A stretch of DNA of 64,000 nucleotides, taken from contig NZ_AYOZ01000023.1 of assembly GCF_000508165.1 (NCBI RefSeq), forward strand, positions 62,001 to 126,000, in the 5' to 3' direction. Positions within the stretch are counted from its first letter, which is position 1, and every line of letters starts with the position of its first letter. A program made the position numbers and the translations under genes. The DNA is from Marinomonas profundimaris (lineage in GTDB: Bacteria; Pseudomonadota; Gammaproteobacteria; Pseudomonadales; Marinomonadaceae). Below are positions 1-7,132 of this stretch, in pieces. The notes below the pieces were generated by a model, which ran no database searches, was not told where the DNA came from, and worked only from the letters and a program-made list of their open reading frames with translations.

Positions 1-1655
1 TCCGGCACTAACCAACGGATTTGCTGAGGCAAACGCGACCATAGATAAGCAAATATGAGAATACCGACTGGCAAGACCACCAAAATACTGAAGGTCGCGG
101 CAAGGTTTTCTTCTAAGAAAGGCGCGAAAAACAAACCGGCTAAGAAACCCAGAATAACGGTCGGCAAAGCTTCCATTAACTCGATCACAGGTTTGATCTT
201 ACGGCGCAGCGCTGGCGCCATGAAGTACGCCGTGTAAATCGCACCACAAATTGCCAATGGCACGGCCATCAACATGGCATAGAACGCGGCTTTCAAGGTA
301 CCAAATGCCAACGGCATTAAGCTGTATTTTGGTTCGAAGTCATTGTTCGCCGCAGAAGACTGCCACGTATAAGTCGGCTCTTGATAGCCTTCATACCAGA
401 CTTTACCCCACAATGAAGACCAAGAGACTTCTGGGTGTTCATTGTCGACATGGTAGAAGTGCAAACCTTTCGAATCTTCTAGCAACAAACCATTCGCACG
501 TGGCGCAAAGCTGATTAAACGCGCGGTGTTGTCGCTGAGTTTTTCGTCGATGACTTGGCGAGTCGATGTGGCGTTGTAAATCGCCACCAAACCACGTTCG
601 TCCAAGGTTGCAAAGCCTTTACGACGTTGCTCCATGGCCAAATCCACCAAGGCAACCGGTTGTTTTACATCACGGATGAACGTCAGTTTTTCTTCGTTTG
701 TCGCATCATTACGAACGTTGAACCATTGGCTCACACGGCCAGAAGAATCTGCAACCATGATGGACGACTTGCCCAATAGATACGTCATCGAGACCAATTT
801 GGCGTCGCCGTTAAACAGTGACATTTCGTCTTTAAGTGCGATGTTATCAAAGTCACGCAGATCAAATTCACTCATTGCACCAGAGCGTGTGGCCACATAA
901 AGATAGCGCTGATCACCACTCAACAGCATGCTAGCAACATCGGCAACGAACGGTAATGGCTCGCTTTGTTCGCTCAACTCCACTTCTTCGGTGATGAAGT
1001 TAACTTCTTTTGTCACCTTAGTAATGGCGCTGCTGTTGTCACCAATCGCGGCCATTGTCATAGCGTCACTGCCATCACGCAGTGTTAGCTTTTTGATCGC
1101 AAAGTCCGCCACATCAATCGCGTCTTCGCCATAAGGGTATTCAACGACTGGGGTGATTTTACGTTTGCCGTCTGGGTAAGAAATTCGGTAATCGTGTTTG
1201 ACGATTAACGCTTTGCCATCTTCATAACCAAACGCCATCAAATGGCTGGTGTCTGACTCAACGGCAAAGGCGGTGACTTTTTCAGTACGAAGGTTTTTAA
1301 CGGTGTCGATTACGCTGCCATCCGCAACAGAGAAAAATACGATGCTGCCATTACTCGCTACTCGCATACCGACTTCGGCTTGTTCTTCCGTCGTTAAGTA
1401 GAGACTTTCACCTTGATCTTCTGCCGGCATCGAATAGCTGGCCTCAAGATCAATACTAGCGCTCGAAAACAGCGGCGCCACTTCATAAAGTAAATAGAAA
1501 CAGATCAGAAGCACAGCCAAAATAACGCTGCTGCCTCCAATGGCAATGCCCATGCCGGCCATACGGTCCTTCAGGGCGCGAATTTTACGATGACGCTTTA
1601 AAGCTGGCGTATTGAAATCCAGTTCAGGCATCCGATGGTCAGTTGGTTTAGTCAT
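1..1655 (-). CDS. pstC: Phosphate ABC transporter permease PstC (partial, 3' end outside window)
   Basis: Inner-membrane channel subunit of the PstSCAB high-affinity phosphate importer. Reading on the minus strand from the ATG at 1655 gives about 551 residues before the window edge. A first membrane helix lies at about residues 36-57. It is followed by a long (about 380-residue) periplasmic region, and then the transport permease domain begins near residue 450. That domain contains the PstC-like stretch ALPTVILGFLAGLFFAP. The long periplasmic insert is seen in the large PstC form of Pseudomonas-like bacteria; E. coli PstC lacks it. The gene lies 131 bp downstream of pstS in the same direction, so co-transcription is likely, with a hairpin between them that could lower pstC expression. 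The call is firm; the C-terminus is not visible. Confidence 0.93.
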   Translation of the reverse strand, partial: MTKPTDHRMPELDFNTPALKRHRKIRALKDRMAGMGIAIGGSSVILAVLLICFYLLYEVAPLFSSASIDLEASYSMPAEDQGESLYLTTEEQAEVGMRVASNGSIVFFSVADGSVIDTVKNLRTEKVTAFAVESDTSHLMAFGYEDGKALIVKHDYRISYPDGKRKITPVVEYPYGEDAIDVADFAIKKLTLRDGSDAMTMAAIGDNSSAITKVTKEVNFITEEVELSEQSEPLPFVADVASMLLSGDQRYLYVATRSGAMSEFDLRDFDNIALKDEMSLFNGDAKLVSMTYLLGKSSIMVADSSGRVSQWFNVRNDATNEEKLTFIRDVKQPVALVDLAMEQRRKGFATLDERGLVAIYNATSTRQVIDEKLSDNTARLISFAPRANGLLLEDSKGLHFYHVDNEHPEVSWSSLWGKVWYEGYQEPTYTWQSSAANNDFEPKYSLMPLAFGTLKAAFYAMLMAVPLAICGAIYTAYFMAPALRRKIKPVIELMEALPTVILGFLAGLFFAPFLEENLAATFSILVVLPVGILIFAYLWSRLPQQIRWLVP

Positions 1656-1722
1656 CCGCATTCATCTTTGTTGTGTGACATTTTATATATGACAGTAGTG
1701 TGACAGCTAACAGAACAAGAAA

Positions 1723-1750
1723 AGTAGGAGAGCTTCTCAGCCCTCCTACT
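1723..1750 (-). terminator. Hairpin between pstS and pstC (attenuator or partial terminator)
   Basis: On the minus strand AGTAGGAG pairs perfectly with CTCCTACT around a 12-nt loop and is followed by TTTCTTGTT. It sits just after the pstS stop. A binding-protein gene is usually expressed more than its permease, so a leaky terminator or mRNA-stabilising hairpin here is reasonable. The function is inferred. Confidence 0.6.
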
Positions 1751-1786
1751 CTAAACACCTTATTCCTAAGCTCGCTACGGCGTTGC

Positions 1787-2755
1787 TTAGTTAATACCTA
1801 GATCGTTTAGGTATTTGTTGGCTACTTTCGATGGTAGAGGAACATAACCGTCTTTTACGACAACCTCTTGACCCATTTTAGAAAGAACCATCTTAACAAA
1901 CTCACGCTGTAATGGAGCAAGTGGCTTGTTAGGTGCTTTGTTTACATAAACGTAAAGGAAGCGAGACAGTGGGTATTTACCTGTTGCTGCGTTATCAATT
2001 GTTGCATCGATAAACGCGCCGCCTTCTTTCTTCGTTAGTGGTACAGCACGTACAGAAGACGTTTTGTAGCCAATACCAGAGTAACCGATACCGTTAAGAG
2101 AAGTAGAAACAGACTGAACAACAGACGCAGAACCTGGTTGCTCGTTCACACTGTTTTTGTAATCGCCTTTGAAAAGCGCGTGTTCTTTAAAGTAACCGTA
2201 AGTACCAGACACTGAGTTACGACCGAACAACTGAATGTCGCGATTCGCCCAAGCTCCGGATAGGCCTGCTTTGCCCCAAGATGTGATGTCTTCGCTGTGG
2301 CCACCCTTACGAGTAGAAGAGAAGATCGCATCAACTTCAGGAAGAGACAAACCTTTGATTGGGTTATCTTTATGTACGAAAACCGCAAGTGCATCGATTG
2401 CTACTGGAACCGCTGTTGGCTTGTAGCCGTATTTTTTCTCAAATGCTGCGATTTCTTTGTCTTTCATCTTACGAGACATAGGGCCGAAGTTAGACGTGCC
2501 TTCTGTCAATGCTGGTGGCGCAGTAGAAGAGCCAGCCGCTTGAATTTGAATGTTTACATTTGGGTATAGACGCTTGAAGTCTTCCGCCCACAATGTCATC
2601 AAGTTTGCTAATGTGTCAGAGCCAACACTTGAAATATTTCCTGAAACGCCGCTTGCCTTGTTATAAGACATCAAATTTGAATCAACATCTGCAAAAGCGT
2701 TAACAGAAACGCCTACTGCTGCTGTCATTGCTAAACCTGCAACTAGTTTTTTCAT
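1787..2755 (-). CDS. pstS: Periplasmic phosphate-binding protein PstS
   Basis: Captures phosphate in the periplasm and delivers it to PstCAB. The start is placed at the ATG at 2755 (MKKLVAG), which has GAGG 8 nt upstream and opens directly into a signal peptide with likely cleavage after AFA (residue about 22). An in-frame extension upstream lacks these features. The mature protein is about 300 residues. It has the phosphate-loop motifs SVGSDTL (about 43-49) and AAGSSTAPP (about 73), and a [12 protein letters not shown] segment near residue 180. It is preceded by a Pho box and followed by pstC, the usual phosphate-starvation operon order. Confidence 0.95.
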   Translation of the reverse strand: MKKLVAGLAMTAAVGVSVNAFADVDSNLMSYNKASGVSGNISSVGSDTLANLMTLWAEDFKRLYPNVNIQIQAAGSSTAPPALTEGTSNFGPMSRKMKDKEIAAFEKKYGYKPTAVPVAIDALAVFVHKDNPIKGLSLPEVDAIFSSTRKGGHSEDITSWGKAGLSGAWANRDIQLFGRNSVSGTYGYFKEHALFKGDYKNSVNEQPGSASVVQSVSTSLNGIGYSGIGYKTSSVRAVPLTKKEGGAFIDATIDNAATGKYPLSRFLYVYVNKAPNKPLAPLQREFVKMVLSKMGQEVVVKDGYVPLPSKVANKYLNDLGIN

Positions 2756-2822
2756 CACATAAACCTCAGTGGTTATAGTCAAATATTTATGAGCGACTGC
2801 TCATTGCTCGTTTGATGTTTCG

Positions 2823-2857
2823 TACTATAGAAAAGTTATGTGACAGTTATGTTAAAG
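2823..2857 (-). promoter_or_regulatory. Pho box (PhoB site) and -10 element of pstS
   Basis: On the minus strand CTTTAACATAACTGTCAC (2857 to 2840) fits the PhoB consensus of two 7-bp repeats separated by 4 bp. After another ATAA spacer a third, weaker unit CTTTTCT follows. A TATAGT -10 element (2828 to 2823) lies 11 nt below the CTGTCAC unit, the normal Pho spacing. This predicts PhoB-dependent induction of pstS under phosphate limitation. Confidence 0.75.
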
Positions 2858-3066
2858 AATGAAATATTTCAAAAAAATATTGAGAGGGGTTGATGAACAA
2901 ATTGAGATTGAGGCTAAAGGCGTCACTATTTTTAAAGAACCTGACCCTTTAGGACTAATAATAGTGATTAGATAACAGACGAATTTTTCAATCAGCGTTG
3001 CTTATCGTACAGACTCGACGTAATAAAAAAGAACATGGACATGTTCTTTTGGGAGAAATTCTACAG
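2858..3066. other. Intergenic region between pstS promoter and cassette array
   Basis: No credible gene is seen. The only clear structure is an AT-rich inverted repeat at 3027-3050. The region marks the left junction of the cassette array with the phosphate locus. Confidence 0.5.
3027..3050. terminator. AT-rich perfect inverted repeat, possible bidirectional terminator
   Basis: AAAAGAACATG and CATGTTCTTTT are perfectly complementary around two bases. A-runs lie on one side and T-runs on the other, so it could work in either direction. It lies just beyond the last attC site and could end cassette transcription. The GC content is low, so termination strength is uncertain. Confidence 0.45.
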
Positions 3067-3165
3067 TTTTAACGCCTCATTCAGAAGCAAATAATTTTTG
3101 ACTAAAATAGCAACGCAGGAGCAAAAGCCAACTGTTATTTATCCTGCTGAAATAACTTGTTAAGT
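3067..3165 (-). other. attC recombination site 1
   Basis: On the minus strand it opens with ACTTAAC (fits RYYYAAC) overlapping the stop codon of the preceding ORF, and closes with GAGGCGTTAAAA. The last base departs from GTTRRRY. Imperfectly complementary inner arms lie around a central loop, and the AACAGTTGGCT segment is shared with attC site 3. Length is 99 bp. Confidence 0.75.
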
Positions 3166-3867
3166 CACTGATGCGATGGTCAAAATTTCATGTATCATCT
3201 CTGCTTCAGGTTTGCCTTGAGGATGTTTAGCAATAATAATTTTGACGTCTTTGTCATTAATTTTTAACACTCCATGAGCCTCAACCAAACTATGTTCTTT
3301 GTTGCTTGATAGTGATACAGCCTCGTTTAAGAAGCCATTGAACCAGTTCAGACCAGTAAAGAAAACAATTACTCTTGGTCTGTATTCTATAATTTCAGCA
3401 AGTAGTAATTCATTACAGTAGGTAAACTGTTTATCACACAGGCTGTCACTAGGGTTTCCTGTAATGCTTGGAGCTATTTTGTAAAGATTTGACCATACAA
3501 TTTTACTTGCCCAACCTGTAGTTGAAGAGGCTTCATTTAAACGTTGAGATACTTGTTTGATAACACGCCAAAATGCAGATGATTTTGTATTGTATCCTTC
3601 CTGACTACCCCATGAATCCTCAACCCACTTCAACGGACATTCAAAAGTAGTCGGCTGCCTAAAGACTTCTTCAACCATCGACTCTACGTTTAAATTATTC
3701 AGCTCAAACTCATGGTGCCAACTATTCACGGCCCGCCCGACGACCATAAGGTTGTTATTATATTCACTCCCTTTTTGAGCATTAAAACAACACAAACTCT
3801 GAGAGCTGTTTCTATATTTAGAAACCTTTAGCTGATTAAGTAAATTTAGGTACTTCTGTGCTTGCAT
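3160..3867 (-). CDS. Cassette protein resembling the uracil-DNA glycosylase fold
   Basis: A 235-residue protein with no signal peptide and no clear family assignment. The pattern resembles the UDG superfamily: a VGRAVN loop at 43-48, WSNLYKIAP at 125-133, a hydrophobic strand PRVIVFFTGLNW at 164-175 and an HP pair at 215-216. In UDG enzymes, a comparable first loop, a beta-strand and a late histidine motif form the uracil pocket. Catalysis is not established here, and this could be a non-catalytic relative. The ATG has GAGG 5 nt upstream. The gene is a mobile cassette, with lower GC than the neighbouring core genes. Confidence 0.6.
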   Translation of the reverse strand: MQAQKYLNLLNQLKVSKYRNSSQSLCCFNAQKGSEYNNNLMVVGRAVNSWHHEFELNNLNVESMVEEVFRQPTTFECPLKWVEDSWGSQEGYNTKSSAFWRVIKQVSQRLNEASSTTGWASKIVWSNLYKIAPSITGNPSDSLCDKQFTYCNELLLAEIIEYRPRVIVFFTGLNWFNGFLNEAVSLSSNKEHSLVEAHGVLKINDKDVKIIIAKHPQGKPEAEMIHEILTIASVT

Positions 3868-3887
3868 GTAAACCTCAGACTCAAGTG

Positions 3888-3987
3888 ACTTAACGCCGCA
3901 ATAAGCGGACTAAAATGGTGGGTTATAATGTGTAGCGAAGCGAAACCTAACCCACTGTTTTAGTTCCGTTTAATTGCCTTGTTATAT
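3888..3987 (-). other. attC recombination site 2
   Basis: On the minus strand it runs from ATATAACAAGG, overlapping the HNH-like ORF's stop, to GCGGCGTTAAGT, a perfect GTTRRRY core. The inner arms pair well: an arm containing ACAGTGGGTTA faces one containing TAACCCACCATTTTAG, with unpaired bases as in folded attC sites. Length is 100 bp. This is the clearest of the three sites. Confidence 0.82.
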
Positions 3988-4758
3988 TTCTATTACACTT
4001 CCACTTTCTTTCATTTTTGTATTTTTAATATGTTCTTTATTTTCTTCGTCAAAGCTTAATGAAATTAATGAAGCAGCATCTCTTGTTAAGTCCTGAGCCT
4101 CTTTAAATGTCTGAAACCCGACATCAGGGTAAAATAATTTTGCATCCCCTAATGAATCGCGTAGTGGCTTAAGTCGATAATACGAGAATTGCAAAGGTAA
4201 TTTACCAACTTGGTCTGTTGTTAATACTATGAAAGCAATTTCCCCTATAACTCCGGACATTACAATTGCATTTACCTCATTAGTATTGCATAGCCCCATA
4301 GGAAGGTATTCTTTTCCCTGATACGGGTCTTTTATTAATGCAACAGCTAGTACTAGATTCCCTCTAATAGAATCTAAGCTTTTTAATACTCTTTCTTTAA
4401 CTGTATAAACACCCGAGTATTGGGAATCAGGCAAGCTAACCCTCCAAGAAAAAGCCTCCATTTTCCATGCACAGCGAACAAAAATTTCAGCATCATTATC
4501 TGAAATTCCTTTTCCGAGTTCGATATCGATAAGTAATTCCATCATTGGTTTTTCTAATTTACTACCAAATTCAGAATTGCATGATAAGCATAATGGGATC
4601 GTTGCTGTTAAAGGATAAACTCTATCTTCACTCATCCACATTATTTTATGGCCAGTCATATTTGTATGCTTAATTAACCATTTTGGCCAAAAATGTTCTT
4701 TGGTTGGCTTCTTCATTTTTTTATCACAGCTAATACAAATTTTCTTAAACTTTTTCAT
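3982..4758 (-). CDS. Cassette protein, HNH-type nuclease candidate
   Basis: A 258-residue protein. The N-terminal 70 residues have two CxxC knuckles, C8-x2-C11 and C57-x2-C60, the second followed directly by Asn61. Between them is EHFWPKW at 21-27. Paired CxxC knuckles around an E/D-H motif and a CxxCN element are typical of zinc-stabilised HNH (beta-beta-alpha metal) endonucleases. The remaining 190 residues match nothing I recognise and may bind a target or sense a signal. GGAG lies 4 nt before the ATG. Lone HNH proteins of this style are often found in mobile and defence loci, but no biological role can be read from the sequence. Confidence 0.62.
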   Translation of the reverse strand: MKKFKKICISCDKKMKKPTKEHFWPKWLIKHTNMTGHKIMWMSEDRVYPLTATIPLCLSCNSEFGSKLEKPMMELLIDIELGKGISDNDAEIFVRCAWKMEAFSWRVSLPDSQYSGVYTVKERVLKSLDSIRGNLVLAVALIKDPYQGKEYLPMGLCNTNEVNAIVMSGVIGEIAFIVLTTDQVGKLPLQFSYYRLKPLRDSLGDAKLFYPDVGFQTFKEAQDLTRDAASLISLSFDEENKEHIKNTKMKESGSVIEI

Positions 4759-4772
4759 AAAACTCCGATGAA

Positions 4773-4876
4773 ATATAACGCCTAATTAACAGGCAAAAAA
4801 ATAGTTGGCTAAAATAAGTGAACGGAGTGAAAAAAAAGCCAACTGTTTTTTGTCCTTTTTGAATTTCTTGTTATAT
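4773..4876 (-). other. attC recombination site 3
   Basis: On the minus strand it starts with ATATAACAAG and ends with AGGCGTTATAT. The arms GTTGGCT and AGCCAAC are exact complements in the inner part, extended by partly matching A/T-rich stretches. Length is 104 bp. It lies between the RNSFLH-motif ORF and the HNH-like ORF. Confidence 0.78.
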
Positions 4877-4880
4877 TGCA

Positions 4881-5534
4881 TTAACTGAAATGCTTTAAGT
4901 ACCTGTAATACAATTCTTTTTGACCACCAGCAAGAGTAACATTTAAAGTACCAGCTTCTAGGCATTCCAGAGCTTTCTGTGCAACCGACGAGGCGAGATC
5001 TATAATTTTATTTGGATTAATTAATGTAGTCATCTCAGGTTTATAGCTCTCAATGTTTCCATCCCAAATCACAGATGAATACTCAACTAAAGTTTGTATT
5101 TCTCTATCAAATCTAAAATTAAAACTAGGCTTGTTCTTATGTTGTGCGATTGCCATTAAACTTGCGTTATGAAGAAATGAATTACGCAATGCATATACTG
5201 CTTTGGTATCCATGTGACCTTCAGGGTAATCAGCAAAATAGTATAAGGCTTTCAAAATTGGACTAGAGGCTGAGTTAGAAAATTCTTCCTTATCTGTACG
5301 CGCGTAACAAAAACCTATTTGTTCTATTACTGCAAAAGCACCAACAACAGGGACGAAGTTTTTAGAATACTCCATATGTTTAGCATGATTAATTTCTTGT
5401 AGAGTAATCGGTAGAATTGATTTTAGATGGCCGTCCTTAAGTTGGTAAAAAGAAGCTCCTCCTAAATGTGCATACGCTAACTCGGAAAGGGATAATTCCG
5501 TAAGAATCTTATGTTTCCATTCACTGATATCCAA
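4881..5534 (-). CDS. Cassette protein with an RNSFLH (HEPN-like R-x4-H) motif
   Basis: A 217-residue protein with no recognised family. A mostly helical sequence carries YALRNSFLHNASL, so Arg117 and His122 form the R-x4-6-H pattern used by HEPN ribonucleases. The motif is short, so this is a lead and not an assignment; non-nuclease helical proteins can show it too. The start is a TTG at 5534 with GGAG 6 nt upstream; an ATG slightly further up runs into a stop. This is the first cassette of the array, nearest the attI-like boundary, so it would be the most strongly expressed if a promoter lies to its right. Confidence 0.55.
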   Translation of the reverse strand: MDISEWKHKILTELSLSELAYAHLGGASFYQLKDGHLKSILPITLQEINHAKHMEYSKNFVPVVGAFAVIEQIGFCYARTDKEEFSNSASSPILKALYYFADYPEGHMDTKAVYALRNSFLHNASLMAIAQHKNKPSFNFRFDREIQTLVEYSSVIWDGNIESYKPEMTTLINPNKIIDLASSVAQKALECLEAGTLNVTLAGGQKELYYRYLKHFS

Positions 5535-5558
5535 TTAATACTCCATGCCTACTTTGCA

Positions 5559-5565
5559 ATATAAC
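5559..5565 (-). other. Right boundary of the array, attI-like core site
   Basis: On the minus strand the first cassette begins at GATG^TTATATTG, a GTTRRRY-like core (GTTATAT) identical to that ending attC site 3. No attC dyad lies upstream of it. This fits either an attI site or a worn attC remnant. Nearby GC-rich words GTGCGCATGCGCG (5576 on) and GTGCGCGTTATT (5688 on) might be weak integrase-binding repeats, but that is speculative. Confidence 0.45.
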
Positions 5566-6595
5566 ATCTTTAATAGTGCGCATGCGCGTTTACACATTTT
5601 TAAAACTCTTTAAATATCCCTATAACTAACTGAATTTTCAGTATTTTATAAAATTATTCATAAAGTCCAAAACTGGCTAAACGAGCGTGCGCGTTATTCC
5701 TTCTTTTTATAAGGAAAGCCCAGCACGTTATCTCTGCACTGAAAATGCTTATCCATTGATATTAAAAGACTTTTTATTTATCTACCAGTACAAACGCGTA
5801 AAGCAGTGATTATTTTTTAGACAAAACGAGCATACAATAGACAGGGCAAAAAATAACCTTTCTCTTAATTATTTTTTCCTATGGTGAATTGATCACCTAA
5901 ATTAAGGTGCCTTTAAAATCCGTTTTTTGTATTGAGATGACGCTGTAAGCGCAAAGCAAAGCCGATGAGCGAGGTCAAACGATAGTGTCGAGCGAATGGG
6001 GTTGGTTGGCTCTAACGTCGAGGAGAAGTCTGGGACACAACCCTTATGAACTCCTACGCAAGAGCATGGAAACGAGGAATGTTTATTACCTCTATGAAGT
6101 GTCTTAAAGCAAAAAGGGGCTCGATCCTTTCGGAGTTTCATGCATGCTGACAGAAACACATCACGGGCGAATAACATTTCAACAAGGTAGGCGGTCGTTT
6201 CGAGGAGGCATGTTATTCGGTCGATGAGTATAAAGTCGCAGAACAAAGAACAACCCCATCCTAGCCTTCCCCTTGAAGAAAGGGGAAGGAACAAGTGCAT
6301 GTTCAGGTGTACTTCCAATGTCCTAAACATCACTAAAAAAAGACAACGTTACATTAGCTCAATCCAAATACTGAAAGTGACTTCTTGGTTTTATGTGTTC
6401 CTAAAATGCGCTGTAAAACCACTTTCACACTAAAAACCCCATAATTTGTTCATAAAATACTACGAACACTCGCTTACAAGCCTCTGTAATATTCCCAAGA
6501 GTGGCGTTATCCAATAGACTAACCGTCCGGATTTTATAGGCACTGTGGCCTCGCTAAACGTCCGATAATAATGATTAAAAACTGTGGGTACTTTA
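5566..6595. other. About 1 kb without a supported gene; repeat-like, next to the array
   Basis: An integrase gene would be expected here, diverging from the cassettes, but no recombinase-like reading frame exists on either strand. The open frames present at 5902-6333 (minus) and 6224-6433 (plus) have no domain-like composition and overlap a REP-like palindrome, so I treat them as chance. The stretch 5900-6350 resembles intergenic dispersed repeat sequence. Confidence 0.5.
6254..6289. repeat. REP-like palindromic element
   Basis: CCTTCCCCTT (6265-6274) and AAGGGGAAGG (6280-6289) form a perfect 10-bp stem with a 5-nt loop, preceded by CCCCATCCTAG. GC-rich palindromes with this CCC-ATCC-TAG leader are common dispersed intergenic repeats in gammaproteobacteria. 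Copy number cannot be judged from a single window. Confidence 0.5.
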
Positions 6596-7132
6596 ATGTT
6601 TAACAAACTGGTCTGTTCAGCTGAGGCCATTTCCCATTACACGGGGAAATGTGTGGCTTGGCTCACGTTAGCGATGATGCTACTTACCTGTCTCGTCGTA
6701 CTTCTGCGCTATGGTTTTGATATGGGTTCCATCGCGCTACAAGAATCTGTTCTTTACCTTCACGCTATGGTTTTCATGCTGGGCGCGGCTTATACCTTTA
6801 AAGACGATGAACACGTTCGTGTGGATGTGTTTTATCGAGACTTTTCCGCCACCAAAAAAGCCTGGGTGAATATCATTGGCGGTATCTTCTTTCTATTACC
6901 CTTTACGCTTTATACGGCGTACTTGAGTATGGATTACGTGAGCGCGTCGTGGCGCGTATTAGAAACGTCTCCAGAACCAGGCGGTTTGCCGTTTGTATAT
7001 CTCCTCAAAACACTGATCCCAATGATGATGATCACTCTCATCATTCAAGGTACGGCGGATATTTTGAAAAATATTGGCGTGATACGTGCGGCTTGCTCCC
7101 CCATTAATAGACAGGCTAAAGGACAAAACTAA
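6596..7132 (+). CDS. TRAP transporter small permease (DctQ/TakQ type)
   Basis: Small membrane subunit of a tripartite ATP-independent periplasmic transporter, which uses the ion gradient to import organic acids. About 178 residues with four hydrophobic helices and the QESVLYLHAMVFMLGAAYT segment typical of the mannitol/chloroaromatic/2-oxoacid class (COG4665). I place the start at the ATG at 6596; an upstream GTG at 6584 is possible and neither has a strong Shine-Dalgarno. Its TAA overlaps the ATG of the large permease (TAATG). No binding-protein gene is adjacent, but two of the matching class occur at 14.7-17.2 kb. Confidence 0.88.
   Translation: MFNKLVCSAEAISHYTGKCVAWLTLAMMLLTCLVVLLRYGFDMGSIALQESVLYLHAMVFMLGAAYTFKDDEHVRVDVFYRDFSATKKAWVNIIGGIFFLLPFTLYTAYLSMDYVSASWRVLETSPEPGGLPFVYLLKTLIPMMMITLIIQGTADILKNIGVIRAACSPINRQAKGQN

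Larger units (their letters stand above)
3067..5565 (-). mobile_element. Integron cassette array of three cassettes, no integrase in window
   Basis: Three leftward ORFs are each followed by a structure of about 100 bp that reads, on the minus strand, TAACAAG or similar at the start and GGCGTTA or similar at the end, with imperfect internal dyad symmetry. This is the pattern of attC sites in Vibrio-type and other sedentary integrons. In cassettes 1 and 2 (3160-3867 and 3982-4758) the stop codon runs into the start of the attC; in cassette 3 it ends 4 bp before it. All three ORFs have a Shine-Dalgarno sequence close to the cassette start. No tyrosine-recombinase gene occurs on either side in this window, so the array fits the CALIN type (attC clusters lacking an integrase). 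Confidence 0.82.

Noticed and set aside
55-1134. Several plus-strand open frames in the first 1.1 kb
   Set aside because: They lie opposite the long, family-matching pstC frame and have no recognisable domains.
5902-6333. 143-residue minus-strand open frame
   Set aside because: Composition is unlike a folded protein, it spans a REP-like palindrome, and no ribosome site is clear; more likely repeat DNA.
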